Translations under genes and position numbers: made by a program
Shown here: piece by piece, positions 49,204-62,917 of the stretch
Layout: the number at the start of each line of letters is the position of its first letter
Position numbering within the stretch: position 1 is the stretch's first letter
The notes under the pieces: generated by a model
What the model was told of the DNA's origin: nothing
Seen by the model: the letters and a program-made list of their open reading frames with translations, nothing else
Database searches by the model: none
Source: Albugo candida
Lineage: Eukaryota > Oomycota > Peronosporomycetes > Albuginales > Albuginaceae
DNA length: 64,000 nucleotides
Direction: 5' to 3'
NCBI GenBank assembly: GCA_905220665.1
Contig: CAJNAR010000004.1
Coordinates: 124,001-188,000, forward strand

Positions 49204-51519
49204 GAAAGCATGTGACTATTGCCACAGACGTGTTTGACAAATACCACAGACAAAAAAACATCTTTGATTGGCTAATTTGTGTAAACTAATATAAATTGAT
49301 CGACATATTACTGCGTCTACGTAAGATAGATACATAATACCTTACCGTTTTCACGTTTTCGCAATTCCTCGCTTCCCTTCCTACCACGCAGCAACATACA
49401 ACGAGTGCGCAATAACAGCGGCTTTCAAGCAAACGATGGATTCAAAATACACGAAAGAATATGGTGTCATTGTTCAGAATAAATTGCTGCAGCCACCAAC
49501 CGGACTTGTTGGAGTTGAATATAGTTCTCATAAAGCTATGGAAAAGGAATTGAGTGAACTCGTAACGGCACTATACGGTCCATTAGAAATGTGACCGAGG
49601 AGGGTCTTACCGCAATTGGCTTGGTCTAACGGAAGAGACTAGAGCACGAAACACTTCCACAGTACGCGCCAATTGTCCATTCCGCTTGAAAGCCATACAG
49701 ATAAACTGCACTGGACTTTCCACGTGGTTGAAGAGGATCATAATCATATGCCATCCACCTCCACAAGCGCCCATCCTGTCCACCTCAGGTCGAAACAGAA
49801 AAAAGACAATAGTTGGATTATATGACGCTGGGTACCAACGAGAAACATTCAAACATGATTGCGGAATGATCGCGGAGTTTTTTTGCCTATAAAAACTGAA
49901 TAACGTCCAAGCCGCAATTCTTAAATATATGGATGGCCGTACACCGATGGATGCCCTTGTACAGAAATTTCGCAGATTGCGCAATTTGATGTTGCAATAA
50001 TAGGGAGCAATGATGACGGCAAACTTTCCCACCTGTACTTTGCCCATCCAAGATCTACAGAGATGGCTCGGAGCCACAATTGCATTTTTCTGGTGGATTC
50101 CACATGCAAGACAAATGCTTTAAAGCTTCCATTGTCGCAACTCATTGGGTGCTCGTCGATGCATAAAACATTTTCCGTCGCATCTGTTTTAATGATAAAC
50201 GAGAGTCAATCCTCATACTCTTTAGCAATAAAATCCTTTCGATCAATCTTTAGGGACGGATTTCTCCCGAAAGTTTTTCTCGTTGATCGCGAGCTGGCGC
50301 TAATTTCAGGAAGTCAGGAACATTTCCCTGCTTATTAAAAAAAATTCAAAACATCTATCCCAAAAGAAGAATAATGGATAGCCTTCTTAAGGATTGGAGG
50401 GCAGTTATGTACGCACAAAAAGAAGGCTCCTTCGATGAACTATGGCAACATTTTAAATTGAGTTCAGACAGTGCAATCATCATAAACATTGTCGAAACAT
50501 GGATTCCCTACAAAGAAATGTTTGTTACTGCTTGGACTGACCAAATAACGCATTTCGGTCATACTGCAACCTCGCGCGGTGAAAGCGCTGGCTACATGCT
50601 CAAGCAATACATGCCAACTAGCATGAACAACCTTCTTTCGTGCTGCGAAAAATTATACCTAGCTATTGAAAATAATCTCGTAGAGCACGATGTGTCCCGA
50701 CAGCGTCAACAAATGAGAATATGCAACTATGCACAGCCAACGCCTCAAGGAATGATTTTTCTGGATATCAACTTGAAAGTTTCTCATTTTGCACTGAATA
50801 AAATCTACGAGCAGTTGAAAGTTCCCGCCAGCCACAAAGAAACGATGAAGACGTATGCTCGGAAGTATTTCCACGATCTGGGATCTTCCCTGTAAGCACA
50901 AACTACGTCAATATCCGCGTCAAAAACAAACCTTGCAAATGAGCGACATCCATCAACATTGAAGCTTGGCTAAGACCCACCAACTAAGTCTTCTTCCAAT
51001 GCGGCCAGCCAAAAGTCTCCCGCTCTTACTTGATCAAGTGGACACCAGCTTTGGTGCCTTGCCAGACCATCAGCAGACTACGACACTCGAAGAACTTCAG
51101 ACACTTTCGCAAGAGCCAGTAATTGCGCGCCCCAAAGGAAGGCCGCGCCAGCAAAATGGATCGACGCGACGCAATTTATCTGGGTTTAAATATGTGGAAC
51201 CCAAGCAGAAACCCAAAAAACGTTTATGACAGGCTGTGGGGAAGCAGGGCACCGCTCGGACTCTAAGAAGTGCAAGAAAAACATCAAATAAGAAATTCTA
51301 CTATGAATCTCAGGTAGACGCAGTGATATAGGCATCCTATTGATTAATCACATTGGTTTACACTAATTAGCCAATCAGACATATTTTGTCTGTGGGAATA
51401 GTGAAAACGATCGATGAATCACACAATAGCCAATCATACTAGTTTACACAAATTAATCAATCAGAGATGTTTTGTCTGTGGCATTAGTCAAAACTCTGTG
51501 GCAATAGTCACACCCTTTC
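49204..51519 (+). mobile_element. MULE E: second Mutator-like element
   Basis: About 2.3 kb between inverted repeats: GAAAGCATGTGACTATTGCC on the left against GAAAGGGTGTGACTATTGCC from the right end. Both continue with CCACAGACAAAA and ATTTGTGTAAACTA (left ~49204-49295, right ~51431-51519). Another partial copy of the right repeat lies at 51355-51405. No convincing target-site duplication is visible. The TIR sequence is unrelated to A, B, C and D, so it is a different family. Confidence 0.65.
49436..51290 (+). pseudogene. MULE E transposase, frameshifted
   Basis: Begins from an ATG (DSKYTKEYGVIVQNKLL), then after a frame change near 49588 reads KCDRGGSYRNW and RANCPFRLKAI, and after another WTFHVVEEDHNHMPS: the complete CCHH pattern of a WRKY-GCM1/FAR1 zinc domain. 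The core follows: CIFLVDSTCKTNALKLPL, FLVDRELALIS, and a long intact stretch 50374-50895 (SLLKDWRAVMYAQKEG, TATSRGESAGYMLKQY, a FAR1-like hallmark). Near the end MTGCGEAGHRSDSKKC resembles a zinc knuckle. Many frame changes and stops; inactive. Confidence 0.75.
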
Positions 51520-51540
51520 TGAAATTGGTGGCCGCCACAT

Positions 51541-54500
51541 TACAATGGGAGTTGGATTCTACTTGACGGATCCAGGCCCGCAGCAATGATCTTCGAGTCC
51601 TGAAGAATCCACCGATTGATCCTTTCGTTGCGAGCTGATCCAGTAGCTTCACAAGCTGAATGTGCTCGTCTTAATCGTAGCACTACCGTCAAAAGTACCG
51701 AACGTGCGCAGTGAATATGGTGTAGATGACGGAAAATACTGTAAACTTGAAGTTGCTGATCGGTGATTACTGATCGAGCAAATGAGAATTCCGATCGGTC
51801 CAAACCAAATGCAGCGCCACCACCTGTAGTGCAAGTCATGAGTCGGGTATAATTTGCTGATAGCCCTTCCAGTCCGACCGTATCATTGGCACAAGTGCAC
51901 ATGCAATATGCGTCCAGCGTGGATGGAATGAGAAAGAATGATCTTAAGTAGGGAGCCGTAATTGTACCGTGCAATCACACTCGAGAAAGAGATTTCGATT
52001 CGAAGCCACTGCCCCACACGAAGGTCGAGTGTACTATATAATGTCGGTCAGAATATCATCAAGAAACCGGAAAAGAAATCAAACTGGTAGAATCGTAAAG
52101 GCCAGTCAAAACTGTATGTCTTCAAGTTTGAAAGTATACAAGTTCGAAGATGTAACCATAAACATTCGAACCCGTTATGTAGCTTATGTATTCGATCTCT
52201 CCCGCGTCGACCAATGTGTTAACATCGGATAAACTGTTGGTGGTGGATCCTGGAGGGTGCCAGACGATTTGAGGGAATTGAGAGCGTGGAATAGTTGGTA
52301 AAAAGCGCTTCCTCTCCTTGCTTTGTACTCCCACATAAAGCGATCCTATACTTTTGTTGCAAGTGATGAGACCAATTCTCGAGTACATAGGCTGTAGTAT
52401 CTGAGTGAATTCATTGCAGAGTCGACTTAACAACTCTTCGCCAGCCACATCCGATGTGCCCAGTTCTTCGCTGCTGTATCAAATGTCGACGAATACTTCT
52501 GTTTGGGCATATGTAGCAATCTCTGAAAAAGTCTTGAAGACTTCAGATCGCGAAAGCTTCTGCGAAGGAATTTCTAAATGTCCGATGTCTTTTGTCGACC
52601 ATGCCAAGATTGTACCAAACATTCGCGTACTAGGTTTACGAGCAGCAGTTACATGATAAAGTTCTCGTTGTGATGATGTATATATCGTCGGGCTGTGTAG
52701 TTCAAAGAAAGTTTGGATAAGAAAGTGTTAATTCCGTCGAATCAGTTGTGCGATCGCAGGAATAATGTTGCGCATTGACGCAAACAGTTATTGGAAAAAT
52801 TGAATGTGATAAAGCTTCAATCATCACATAAAGCACTTGCGGTCCATCATCCTGTCGATGAAAATATACAAACTCTTCGCTGATCAGTAGGACAGCAAAC
52901 AATCTCTATCCATATTTTCTATAAAGGTTTTGTTCGATGTCACGGTGCCACATTTTTGGGTGGTATTTTGGATCGGCACTCGAAGAAAAGAGCTATCCAT
53001 AGGGTGAAAAAACTGCCTCGCGGAGCTCCCTAGATACTTAACACTATGACTAGGCTCAAGATCGCGTCACATATCTTGTATATTTTTTATTATTTGCAGG
53101 CTTTTCTTGACTTTCGTCTTCCAAGTTTCCAACATTGTTCCAGTATTTAAAGCTGTCTTCAACTGTTCGAGCATCGTATTCGCTTCCACTTTGACGGCTT
53201 CAACAACTTGTTAGAAACATTTCCAATATCATCACCACGGTGTCGGAGTTGGATTCGCAAAATCTACTTTGTGTTCCAGATAATTTCCTGCATGTCGAGG
53301 ACGGGATTATTCAGCCTTTCAGACAATTTAAAGTATCTTTTCCGACATGCAGATGTAATCAATCGATTTTTGCGGGGTAGTGGTCCTGTAAATCTTTTTG
53401 ATTCGGATGTTGGATTCGCCTAGCGTCTACCACATCCGAGTGCGAAAGCCATTGCAGGCACGTTAGTCGACTTGGTTCGTGTCGTACCGTTTCACTCATA
53501 ACATCGATAGCTTGATCTAAGAGCAATAACGCAAAGCAACTTTATCATTCCTCGACTCTCACCGGTGCATATACGCTGAGAATGAGAAGATGCAAACCAA
53601 AAGGCGATTTGAATGCTTCTTTCGGTGAATTCTTCAGCTATTCTATAACCAGGAAAGCCCGAAGGAAGGATTGTTATCACACCGCCATGGCAATGTTGCG
53701 TTGGATGTAATATACCACTGTTGGAGTCATTGGCAAACCATTTCCGTTGTAATTTCGAATGTAAAAAAAACTGAAATGCTTCCAGTTGACTGTAACCGTA
53801 AACTTGGTGTCTTTGAAAAAGTTCAATCGAGTGTCTTGATAGGATGTGAAGTATAAAAAGATGACCATTTCTTTAATTCCATTGTCATTCACCATGACGG
53901 CTGAGATGTTTTTCTACAATGATATTTTTGAGGAAATCTTGGCATTCCCGCTGAATAGGACCAGCGTTCAACGTTGTTTTATCATCTCGAATTAAGAGAT
54001 AAATTGTTCCATAAAAATGCAACTCTTGAAGGATAGGTCGTTGATATCACCACAGAGGACTCCACGACATTAACAATTAAGACAAACACTTTATGCCCAC
54101 GGCGGAGTGTAACAACGATATGAGCACAGCAATTGGAGGTAAAGACAATGATGACCCGAAATCCAAATCACTGGCCCATCGGTGAGATAGTGGATTCAGT
54201 GATTCAATAACGCAAGAGCATTGGTCCTCGAGTCAAACCGTGAGCTATCTGCGCGACTGACTTCCACCAAGACATTACTTTCTCGATCATACGCCCCGCT
54301 TCGTAGGAACGTTTTCACCAACGTCGCGCCTCCATCGCATCACATGTACGGTCGTTCTAGTCCATGCATGAGATAAGCACCCCACGCATGTGATCTAGTG
54401 CTGCTCGGATGATTTTGTCTGTGCTAATGCAAAACTGTACTTGCCTGCGAGCATGAGGTATTCAAGCATCGGCTTGGACCAGCTTGTCCGGTCGGAGCGG

Positions 54501-57232
54501 GTAGAGGGCGACTTCAAATCGATTTCCACGAGCTCCTTTGTTTCCCAATTCTGATTGTCACTCCGCTTTTCCACCGTTTTATGGCGCCTTTGATAAAAGC
54601 GTGCCTAGTGTGCCGTTTGTTTTGAAGTGGCCACCTCTTTTGGCATCCGCGCTTCCACGTGAATCACTTGGATGCGATTTCATGATCTGGATTGGTAAGT
54701 GCTTGTACTTCTTCGATTTCCACCTCCATAGTTGCGAGCACAGCAAAGTATTTACTTGTCACCACCGAAGGGAGTGCATGAGGTGGTGCTTTGGAAGCCA
54801 TTGAATAAAACGATTCAACCCTATTACGTTTTCCTCTTGTCCATGCTAACTGTATGCAAGCATCGCCATCGCACTACACTCGAGGTTGTGGCGCTAGTTT
54901 ATCTTCCAGCTGGAGGAGGAGAGGGGGTGGTTGAAGCATGTGAGGCTCTCCGGGTAGTGTGATATCGGGGAGAGAGTTGAGCTCCAACAAAATTGTCGAA
55001 GAGCTTCCTTCTGGTTGCGTCATCTTCAATTCCTGTCTTGGATCTGGCTTCTTCACCTTTTTTAGGCCACCACGAGTGTTTTTGCTGCTTCTTTTTTCTT
55101 TGCTTTTTGCTTTTCATTTTGGTTTTATTTTGTTGTTGCCGCTACTCTCAAATCGAGCAGTTAGGACCGCGTTGATAGAAACGTGGTCGTTCTGAAGGGA
55201 TAGGAGCATTTTTCCTCTCACAGGATAAAGCAACTTCCCGTATGAAATTTGCTCGCATACTTTAACGAGGCGGACCAGCTGTGGAGGCACGCTGGAGTAC
55301 TGAAGTACAATGTCCACGTCGACATCACGACTCCCTTACACTCAAAAGTTTCTAGGAAGGTTACAAAGACTACTGGGTATCCTAGACCGTGAAGGGGACG
55401 TAAGATGGGGATCCGTTCTTCGTCCACTCCCACACCGAATTACGTCGAGGAAGTATTTGGATTCTAGAGAATCATACTGCTGGAAGAAGTAGTGATCCTA
55501 TGGATGATGACTGGTTGGCATTCCAGCTGTTGAAATTCATCCTCGTGTAAACCATCCCTCGAAGATTTCCACCAGGCATTTTCGATACTTCAGCAATGGC
55601 TCTTCTATCCAGTAGTCTCTCGAATACTGGATTCCGTGATCTTCCACTCGACCGGACGGGATTTTCCTATCTGGTGTACGCACCAACGCTTGCCTGTATG
55701 CAGAATCATGGAATAGGTGGCCTTTGAGATCTTTAAGGACTTCGCTTCTTCCAACATTTCATCCGATAGCAACCCCCTGGGTGCTCCCCGTCTACATATA
55801 GTTGCAGTATAGCCTCGATATCCGAGGTTTTCGGGGGCTCCACCCAAAATTTCGCTCGAGCTCTAGCAATGCCTTTACACAAGCTTACAGAAGAACTCCT
55901 GGGACTTGATAATATCCGCCAAGGTTGGATGGTTCGTATTATCCCCACTTGAAGGTGCCTTTGGCTCACCCTGTGACGAGGCAGTGATAGTACCACCGTT
56001 ACCACCCTGGACCGTCACAACGGGAGTGGGCGTATTTCCACGCCATCACACAGGGGTGATGACTCATTATCAATAGACCAATCACTCAAAGGAAGACTCA
56101 TCAGGGTTGTCACGTCAATACAAGTGGACGCTAGCACCCTAGATTGTGTCGATATGTCGACTTGAACTATTGTTCTCGAGAGGAAAGTGTTAAAAAGATG
56201 CTGTCTTTCGAGTTGTTTGTACTAATCTGGTGGGTTATGAATTAGCCGGCAAATTGAGAAGTGTATTCTAGACTCATCAATTGCGCGTACCACTCTGTTT
56301 TCTGGTCATTTCTGCTGAGTAATTCTCTGCGGCGGTAGTAGCTTTCAGCTTTGTTATTGGTATATGTGTTCGCCGACTCCGGAAGAAGTTGCCGATAAAG
56401 GTTCAGGCTATTTTTGCTGTTTTTGAGCCCTGCAAATGACCAAAGGGTCTTCAACTCACTCAGAGCTATGTATTAGTATATTTTATGTTCGCGTTCATCA
56501 GATCCATCAAATTTGACGCCATTATCTGCTCGAAGAAAAGGTTTTGCGTGACATGACCAAGTTACTCACTTTTTGGACAAATACGCCTGCGTGTATGGTA
56601 TTTTTATACCATTGGAAGACTGATTAGGACGCTAATTGATTCGTTCTCAGGATCAAGGTTCTTATTCATGGACACGGCAAGCGCCATAGAAAAGCGATAT
56701 ATTGCAACATTTGGATATTAAAAGTTCATCAAGGCATAGTGATTATTCAATAATTAAAGCAATATAAAGGTTATCAACCAGGAAACCCTTATCCAAGGTG
56801 GAAGCTTTCATTACAAACCGACGGGTTATCCAAACCTGAGAGATTATCAGCAATACCATCCGATGCATCGTGATTGTATCAAATTTCCTGTCCAGAAGAG
56901 TCGTTGCTGTGCTTGATTGCCTTGCTCTACATAATCTGAAAATGACAGCGCCCTTACACAAGTCAATTATTGTACTGCGTTTGATAGTGGATATCACTTG
57001 CCCAGCACTGAAACTTTGACCTCGTAGATGGATACAGCTGCTATATACGCTTCCAAATTATATTCCAGTAATGCCTAATTCTTTTCTTTCATAGGCGGTC
57101 TCAAAAAACATTATCTTCACTACATTAACGAGCGGTGGAGGGACTCAAGAAATTGTTCGAATAAGGGTTCAACGTCACCTTCCTACATATATCATAGTAT
57201 TTATAGAATGGATGTAACTCACTGTTTTCAAC
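51541..57232. other. 5.7-kb region of unassigned, mostly broken minus-strand ORFs
   Basis: Several medium minus-strand ORFs occur: 51540-51974 (144 aa), 52122-52448 (108 aa), 52702-52902, 53492-53895 in two frames, 55114-55317 (SYGKLLYPVRGKMLLSLQ), 55605-56005 and 56242-56454. They are protein-like in composition and lie in the same direction, so they could be exons of one large unrecognised gene or of a decayed one. Joining them needs frame changes without clear splice sites. I assign no product. Confidence 0.35.
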
Positions 57233-57383
57233 CATGATGCTCACTGCAAGAATACGTGGTAAACTCAACAGAGTATGTATCAAGCCGTCAGGTTTGCTAG
57301 TTCGTTGCAGGGCAAAGGATCACGGCGTGAGCACATTCCTGCTTCCCGACATTCTTCTCTATTGGTGACGACACCGTGGAAGG

Positions 57384-59899
57384 GTGCGACATTTATTTAC
57401 TCATATTGTTGATACTGAAACAATAGCTGGCTTAGATGAAAAGACGGCTATCAAAGAAAGATCAAAATCGGTCCACCAGCAGAATTTCACGGTTGTGTCT
57501 TCTCTCTCTAGAGCAAGCAGACTGGGCATCAAGACGAGGTCTTCATTTTCGAATCCAAATGAATCAAATCCTGCATGCTCGACATCTCAATCGAAACCTG
57601 GTGGACCGGATGTGCCTGCTGCGTCACAATCAGCAATAGATGATTCATTCAACAGAAATGCCGTTGATCATCCGTCTTCAACTTCGGATGTAACGTATCT
57701 GACCATGCTTGCTGATCAAAATTTGATAGCGCACCTGAAGAACACATTGAACAGCATTATCAAAGAAATGGATTTGATCGATCAAAAGAAACTGTTCTAT
57801 TTTGAGGCTTGGTACAGAACTTCGAGGACTTTTAGGCAAAGCACAGGATGAATTCCTCGCATATGAATCGTCTTTTGTCACAATTATCAATGAACTAAGC
57901 ACAAATTCTGGTCTTATCATAGCTTTACAAAATTTTGCATCCTCTCTATCTCAGTTACCCCCTCTAATTGCGAGGATACAGCAGCATCGAACGCTTTTTT
58001 TGAACAAAGTTTTTAAACGCGAGATTATGTTTGCATTTCAGGAAATAAATTCATACTATACGTCAGCCTTCATCGAGCTGTCAATGGCAATTGGTACGGG
58101 TCAGTTGAGTGTCCTTGAAGCGCCCGCAAATAAGGAGAAGGATGGCAATAGTCAGAGTGAACACGAGGTCAACTACAGTGAGCGAATCGGTACGAACATA
58201 ATTAGCCGCTCTTTTTTTTATGAATTTCTGACCCTGAGGCTGATAAGCTGCGCTTGAGAAGCAAAGGATATGCATCGAGGCACATCAGTACTATTTTGGC
58301 ACGAGCTTGAAACCTTTGAACTACAAAAAAGCAATTGAACTTTATCGTGACGCAGCACAGAAGGGAATCGTTGATGCGCAAATCAGTCTTGGCCGTATCT
58401 ACTTGTACGGTATTCCAAATGTGCTGGCCTCTGACTTTTATCAGGCGGAGAAATACCTCAAACAAGCATCTATGTCTGAATGGAATCCCCACACTAGTTA
58501 CTTGCTAGGAACTTTATATCTACGTCAAGTACACCTGACGGATCGTATGCAAAAAATGTATCTTCTGGCAGAATCTTTTTTTTTACAAGCTGCGGAGAGG
58601 GGACATGCAGATGCACAATTTGAACTTGGATGTCTCTATTTGACCGAACAGTTTGCCCATACTGAAGAAGATCTCAGCGTTGATTCTCGTCGACCTATGG
58701 CAATGAAATGGTTACACTCAGCGGCAGAGCAGGAGCATGGAAATGCCGAGTACAAATATGGGGAGCTTTTGATCGAAATAGATAAGGCACAAGGTGTGCA
58801 CTACTTGCGAAGAGCGGTGGAGAAGGTCAGCTACTGCCGCTTTTTGTCAAAAAAAAGCCTAAATGATCCTGTCGTGCTGTTCAGAGCATCCCAGAGGCCA
58901 TGTTTGCTTTAGGAAGATACTACGAGAGTGTTGATAGTATCGAACAAGACCTTGATCGAGCAATCGGATATTATCGCCAGGTGATCCCATTTTATATCAT
59001 CATCCTGCCTCATATTGACTCTGACCCTTGTGACCCTTTTAGGCCATAGCGCGAGGCCATTCTCTTGCGAAGTATCACTTGGCATGTTCACTTTTACTAC
59101 GAATGAATACAGAGGGGAACGGAAGAAGCACCAATTTCTGGGACGTCATGTCAATGGAAATCTCGAATACGATCCAAAAACAGCAAGAGATCTTATATCT
59201 ATTTATGCAAGCAGATTCGGAAGGAGTTGTCGAGGCCTCACATCAAATTGGACGACTCTGGGAGTCTTTTCCTTCCAATTACAACAAAATGGTAGGACTC
59301 TGGCATTACAAAAGTGCATCGATGGGAAAAGTGGTAAGGTGCTTACGTGATCCTTATGAATGCCGTTGCACCAACTCGCACCATCATGACCAGCCAAACC
59401 CGATCGCAGCACTTCGAGCCGCTTCCATGCTATATGACGGCATTGGTTGCAAAGCTGACAAGCGAAAGGCTCATTACTTCTATACGATCGCAGCCAATGC
59501 TGGAAATGCAAATGCACTAAATGCACTCGGTAACCATCCTGCCATCTCCCGGCACCAAAACGGCCCTGATCACATTCTATGCAGGTTTGATGTACGAGGA
59601 TGGAGAAGGTTGTGAATTTGACTTTGCCAAAGCCGCTGAGCTTTTCCACCAAGCGGCATTATCAAATCATCCTCATGCTCATTTCAATTTGGGATGTCTT
59701 CTGGAAAAGGGCAAAGGTGTGGAGCAAAATCACTCTGCAGCAAGGTCGCACCTTCAAAAGGTTGGCTATCAAACTTACACGTAAACATTTTCATGGCTAG
59801 CATCATTTGTAGGCCATGGAGTTGGGATATCAGAATGCTGAAAATTCAATTCGTCAAAGAATGACATATTCTAGATTGCATGAGCAAGCTCGTCGTTAG
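57384..59899 (+). CDS. Sel1-like repeat protein B (5' end unresolved)
   Basis: Large multi-exon protein. Recognised Sel1 repeats: NYKKAIELYRDAAQKG with ISLGRIYLYG, HADAQFELGCLYL, IPEAMFALGRYYES, AIARGHSLAKYHLACSLLL, AASMLYDGIGCKADKRKAH, and, after splicing, ALNALGLMYEDGEGCEFD and HAHFNLGCLLEKGKGVEQ. Introns used include 58192-58250, about 58828-58878, 58981-59042 and 59530-59585. The last exon ends HEQARR. The N-terminal part (57384-58190) is Ser/Gln-rich, then helical (LRGLLGKAQDEFLAY). The start codon is not found, and near 57790 the frame must shift by one base without a usable intron. Sel1 scaffolds include SEL1L/HRD3, but no ERAD marker is seen. Confidence 0.7.
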
Positions 59900-60114
59900 C
59901 GGTTTTTGGCATGATTATGGCTGAGAATGAAGAACGCATTTACCTGATCGCTAACCTGTTTAGTTTCAGTAAAAAAAGCTATTATGAAGCAGGATAGGGT
60001 GGATTCGTCTTTGTATTACGCACATCCTGCGAGCTAAATCGAAAGAAAAAACTTCACATCATGCACAACCTCGGCGTTCGAGTTTTCCACTCTACTTACT
60101 CGCCAGCTGGTATC

Positions 60115-62021
60115 TCATGTCAATTCGCGACGCCCAAATTGGGCTTCCTCCATATATTGAGCCGAGACGACTCGATTGGCAAAGCCACGACCGTGAAGCT
60201 CATTGGCAGCAGCTTGTGAGGTGGAAATGTCGCCAAACTCGATATAAACTTTGCCTAAGGCCTCATCTCCGTATCCTTCTTTAACCCGTGGGAGTATGAT
60301 TGTAGTCACGGGGCCATATCGCTCACATTCTGATCGAATATCATCCATGATATCTCGGAATTCATCTTCGTCTTCAAGCTCTTCTGGCGTCACCATGTTT
60401 CGAAGAACAAGCACTCGAGAAGGACTACCAATTGGGCCCAAGTGCACACCTGCCATCGATATTGTCTGCATGGCGGCTCTGGACGGATCAAGACCCATTT
60501 CGACGCCTGCGTTTACTGTACCTGCGGCATTTGCAATTACTTTTGCGCTTTCCTGAGATAATGCACGGCGAACTGTGAGTGTTCGATCACCAAGTTTCAT
60601 GTCGTTTAAGCCTATGCAGGCTGCGTCAGTAACACCGGAATCCATATATTCACAAAATGCATAGCCCTATACAAAAAAAAGTGTCAAGAGGGTTGCATGA
60701 TCAAGTCAGTGACCATTACTCTACCTTTGACAAGTTGGTGGTCAAATCTTTGACTAAATGGAAGGATTTCAGAGGCCCAAACGCTTGCAGCAGTTCTTTT
60801 ATTTGTTCCTCAGAAAGGTGGTAAGGAATGCCACCGATGAAAACCTTTCCAGGTCCATCCTGCACAGTAGTCGATACAATACCAAGTGCTGCTAGATTGA
60901 GCGCAGGGATCGGGCCAAGATCCTTTGGCACCAAACCAGGATTGTAATCATTTGGGCGGCGTATTTTGAGTGGTTGCCCTCTGAACGCTATTCCATCCAA
61001 ATTCATGCACGCTGTAGTGAGCTCAATACTCTTCAATTCCACAAACGCGAAATGTCTTTCACGATTGATGTAAACAGACACCACAGCTCCTCCTTCTTGT
61101 AGTTCACCAAGAGCACGGTCGATCACGTCATTGAAAAATGCCGATATTTCCATCTCGTTGACTTCACCAATTCCACCTACATAGATGCGCCGTGCATGAC
61201 GAGTTTGTTGCGCCATTGGAGTATTGAAGTTTTGCTGAATGGAAAGATTATCATTCGTCAGCTTAAAGAGCATGGAAGAAAAGATTAAACGATTACATAC
61301 ATTTGTACTATTGCTGGGAGGCGGCCCAAAAGAAGCAGGACCAACAGCCCCTGAAAGTGCTGCCATGTTGTGCTGTAAGATGGCTTGTGCTGCGTAGGCA
61401 GCTGCATTTTCCTCAGTAACCCCAGGTGGTCGCACATCAAAATTTGATTTTCTTCGATGACGACGTTCTCGCTGACGTGATTCTGAATTTGACCGACTTC
61501 GTGAGCGCCTTCGATGATATTTTATCTAATCAGCTGGATCACATATCTAAGCAGAAATCACTCACCTTGAGCGTTTACGGCGTTCAGTCCGGTCTTGATG
61601 CTTTTCTCGCTCACGATGACGATCTCTTTTACTATCTCTGTCCCGATCGGGATCTTTTGATCTCTGAGAGACAGAATGACGCAAATCGTTTCCGCGATCT
61701 TTTGTGCGTGCATCGTGTGGAGATCGTGAACGACTTGCTCTCCGCATTTTACGAGAGCTTTGTTGCTACATGTGATTGAATCAGTATGTGATAAATGCCA
61801 TGACAGAATCAATTGAACATAATTACGTTAATTTCGAACTGATTGTTAAATGCTTTTGTAGGTTCATTCTCTTGCGAGTGAGAATCGGAAGATGTGTTAT
61901 TTTGGCCATATCCTCTTTTTATCGAAAGCAATGCAGAATCAGACGCAGCATGGGATGGGGTGGAAGCTGGTTCTTTGTTCATCCAGGCAGGAAGCGTCAT
62001 AGCTCGACCTCGACCGGCCAT
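60115..62021 (-). CDS. U2AF2: U2AF large subunit (U2AF65)
   Basis: Five exons (62021-61827, 61765-61566, 61508-61301, 61234-60725, 60666-60115), 554 aa. Binds the 3' splice-site polypyrimidine tract and recruits U2 snRNP. The N-terminus GRGRAMTLPAWMNKEP is followed by an RS/RD-rich domain (SRSRSPHDARTKDRG, then RDRDSKRDRHRERE). RRM1: RRIYVGGIGEVNEMEI, HFAFVELKSIE and the linking PLKIRRPNDYNP. RRM2: GKVFIGGIPYHLSEEQIKEL and GYAFCEYMDSGVTDAA. C-terminal UHM: RVLVLRNMVTPEELEDEDEF, IRSECERYGPV and KVYIEFGDISTSQAA, ending FANRVVSAQYM. Arrangement equals human U2AF2. Its N-terminus is duplicated in the orphan gene at 24809. Confidence 0.95.
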
Positions 62022-62917
62022 TGTTTTTGCTTGCCTAAACAAAACTTTCGAAATTTAACGAGAAGGTAATGTACATTGTATGGAGCCGAATTGCGATGTT
62101 TTAAACACATGTCATTGAAGAATCATTAGGATCACTATTAATTTCAAGGCCTTTCTTCATCAAGGATGCATGTGGTAGAATGTATTAGCCTAGCTTGAAC
62201 TAGAAAATAGCTGATGACGTATTCCTTTCAAAACCTCGGACGCGATTTACGCATGATGAGCGTATTTGTCGACTTTGTGCATCTACAGTGATAAATAATG
62301 GTTGCACCCGATTCATGTTGTAAGATAATGAGTCCAATTCGATTCACAATCCAATTCGTTTATGCTGATAACAGACGACTATATGAATTCGAAGATACGT
62401 TGGAAAGCAGGCCGCCGTAGTTCCAGTATGGCTCTCGTCCTTGTGAGCATCACCATTGTGCCTAAACGTAATTGAATTCGAATAAGGTAAACACGTGCCT
62501 ACCTACCATATTTGATGCTCTTGTCGAATGATACTTTTCGAAAGTGACACATTCTGCATAAACCACTACATCAGAGCGTTCATGCATTTTGTAACGCTGC
62601 CGTAGTGTGATTTTGAGCGTTCATTGATTTGCTTACCTGGACCACGCTTTCGCACAATTTGGTCCAAGATTGGAAGGATTTTCTTGCATCTTTCAAATCC
62701 AAGTCATTGAAGCCTCAACGAGAAGAAATGATGGATTTTAGTACGCGTGATAATCGAGTAGGCTAAGGGTACGAACCTGGTTCGATATGAGCTCTGAAGC
62801 CTAACGGTGCTTTACGGACTGCCTTTATGAAATAAGCATTGCACTTTTTGAACATACGTTGATGATCTGCGAACATGAAAGGGCATGTGGTGAAAGTTCT
62901 TTTCAACAAGCGCATTT
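62022..62917. other. Intergenic region between U2AF2 and MULE F
   Basis: About 0.9 kb with no supportable ORF. It includes the U2AF2 promoter and, at its right side, probably the left end of MULE F. I see no TIR pair because the other end is outside the window. Confidence 0.4.

Noticed and set aside
52140..52180. GGTTCGAAT-like tRNA B-box on the minus strand
   Set aside because: The flanking bases cannot form the T-arm stem and no A box or acceptor stem lies at the right distance.
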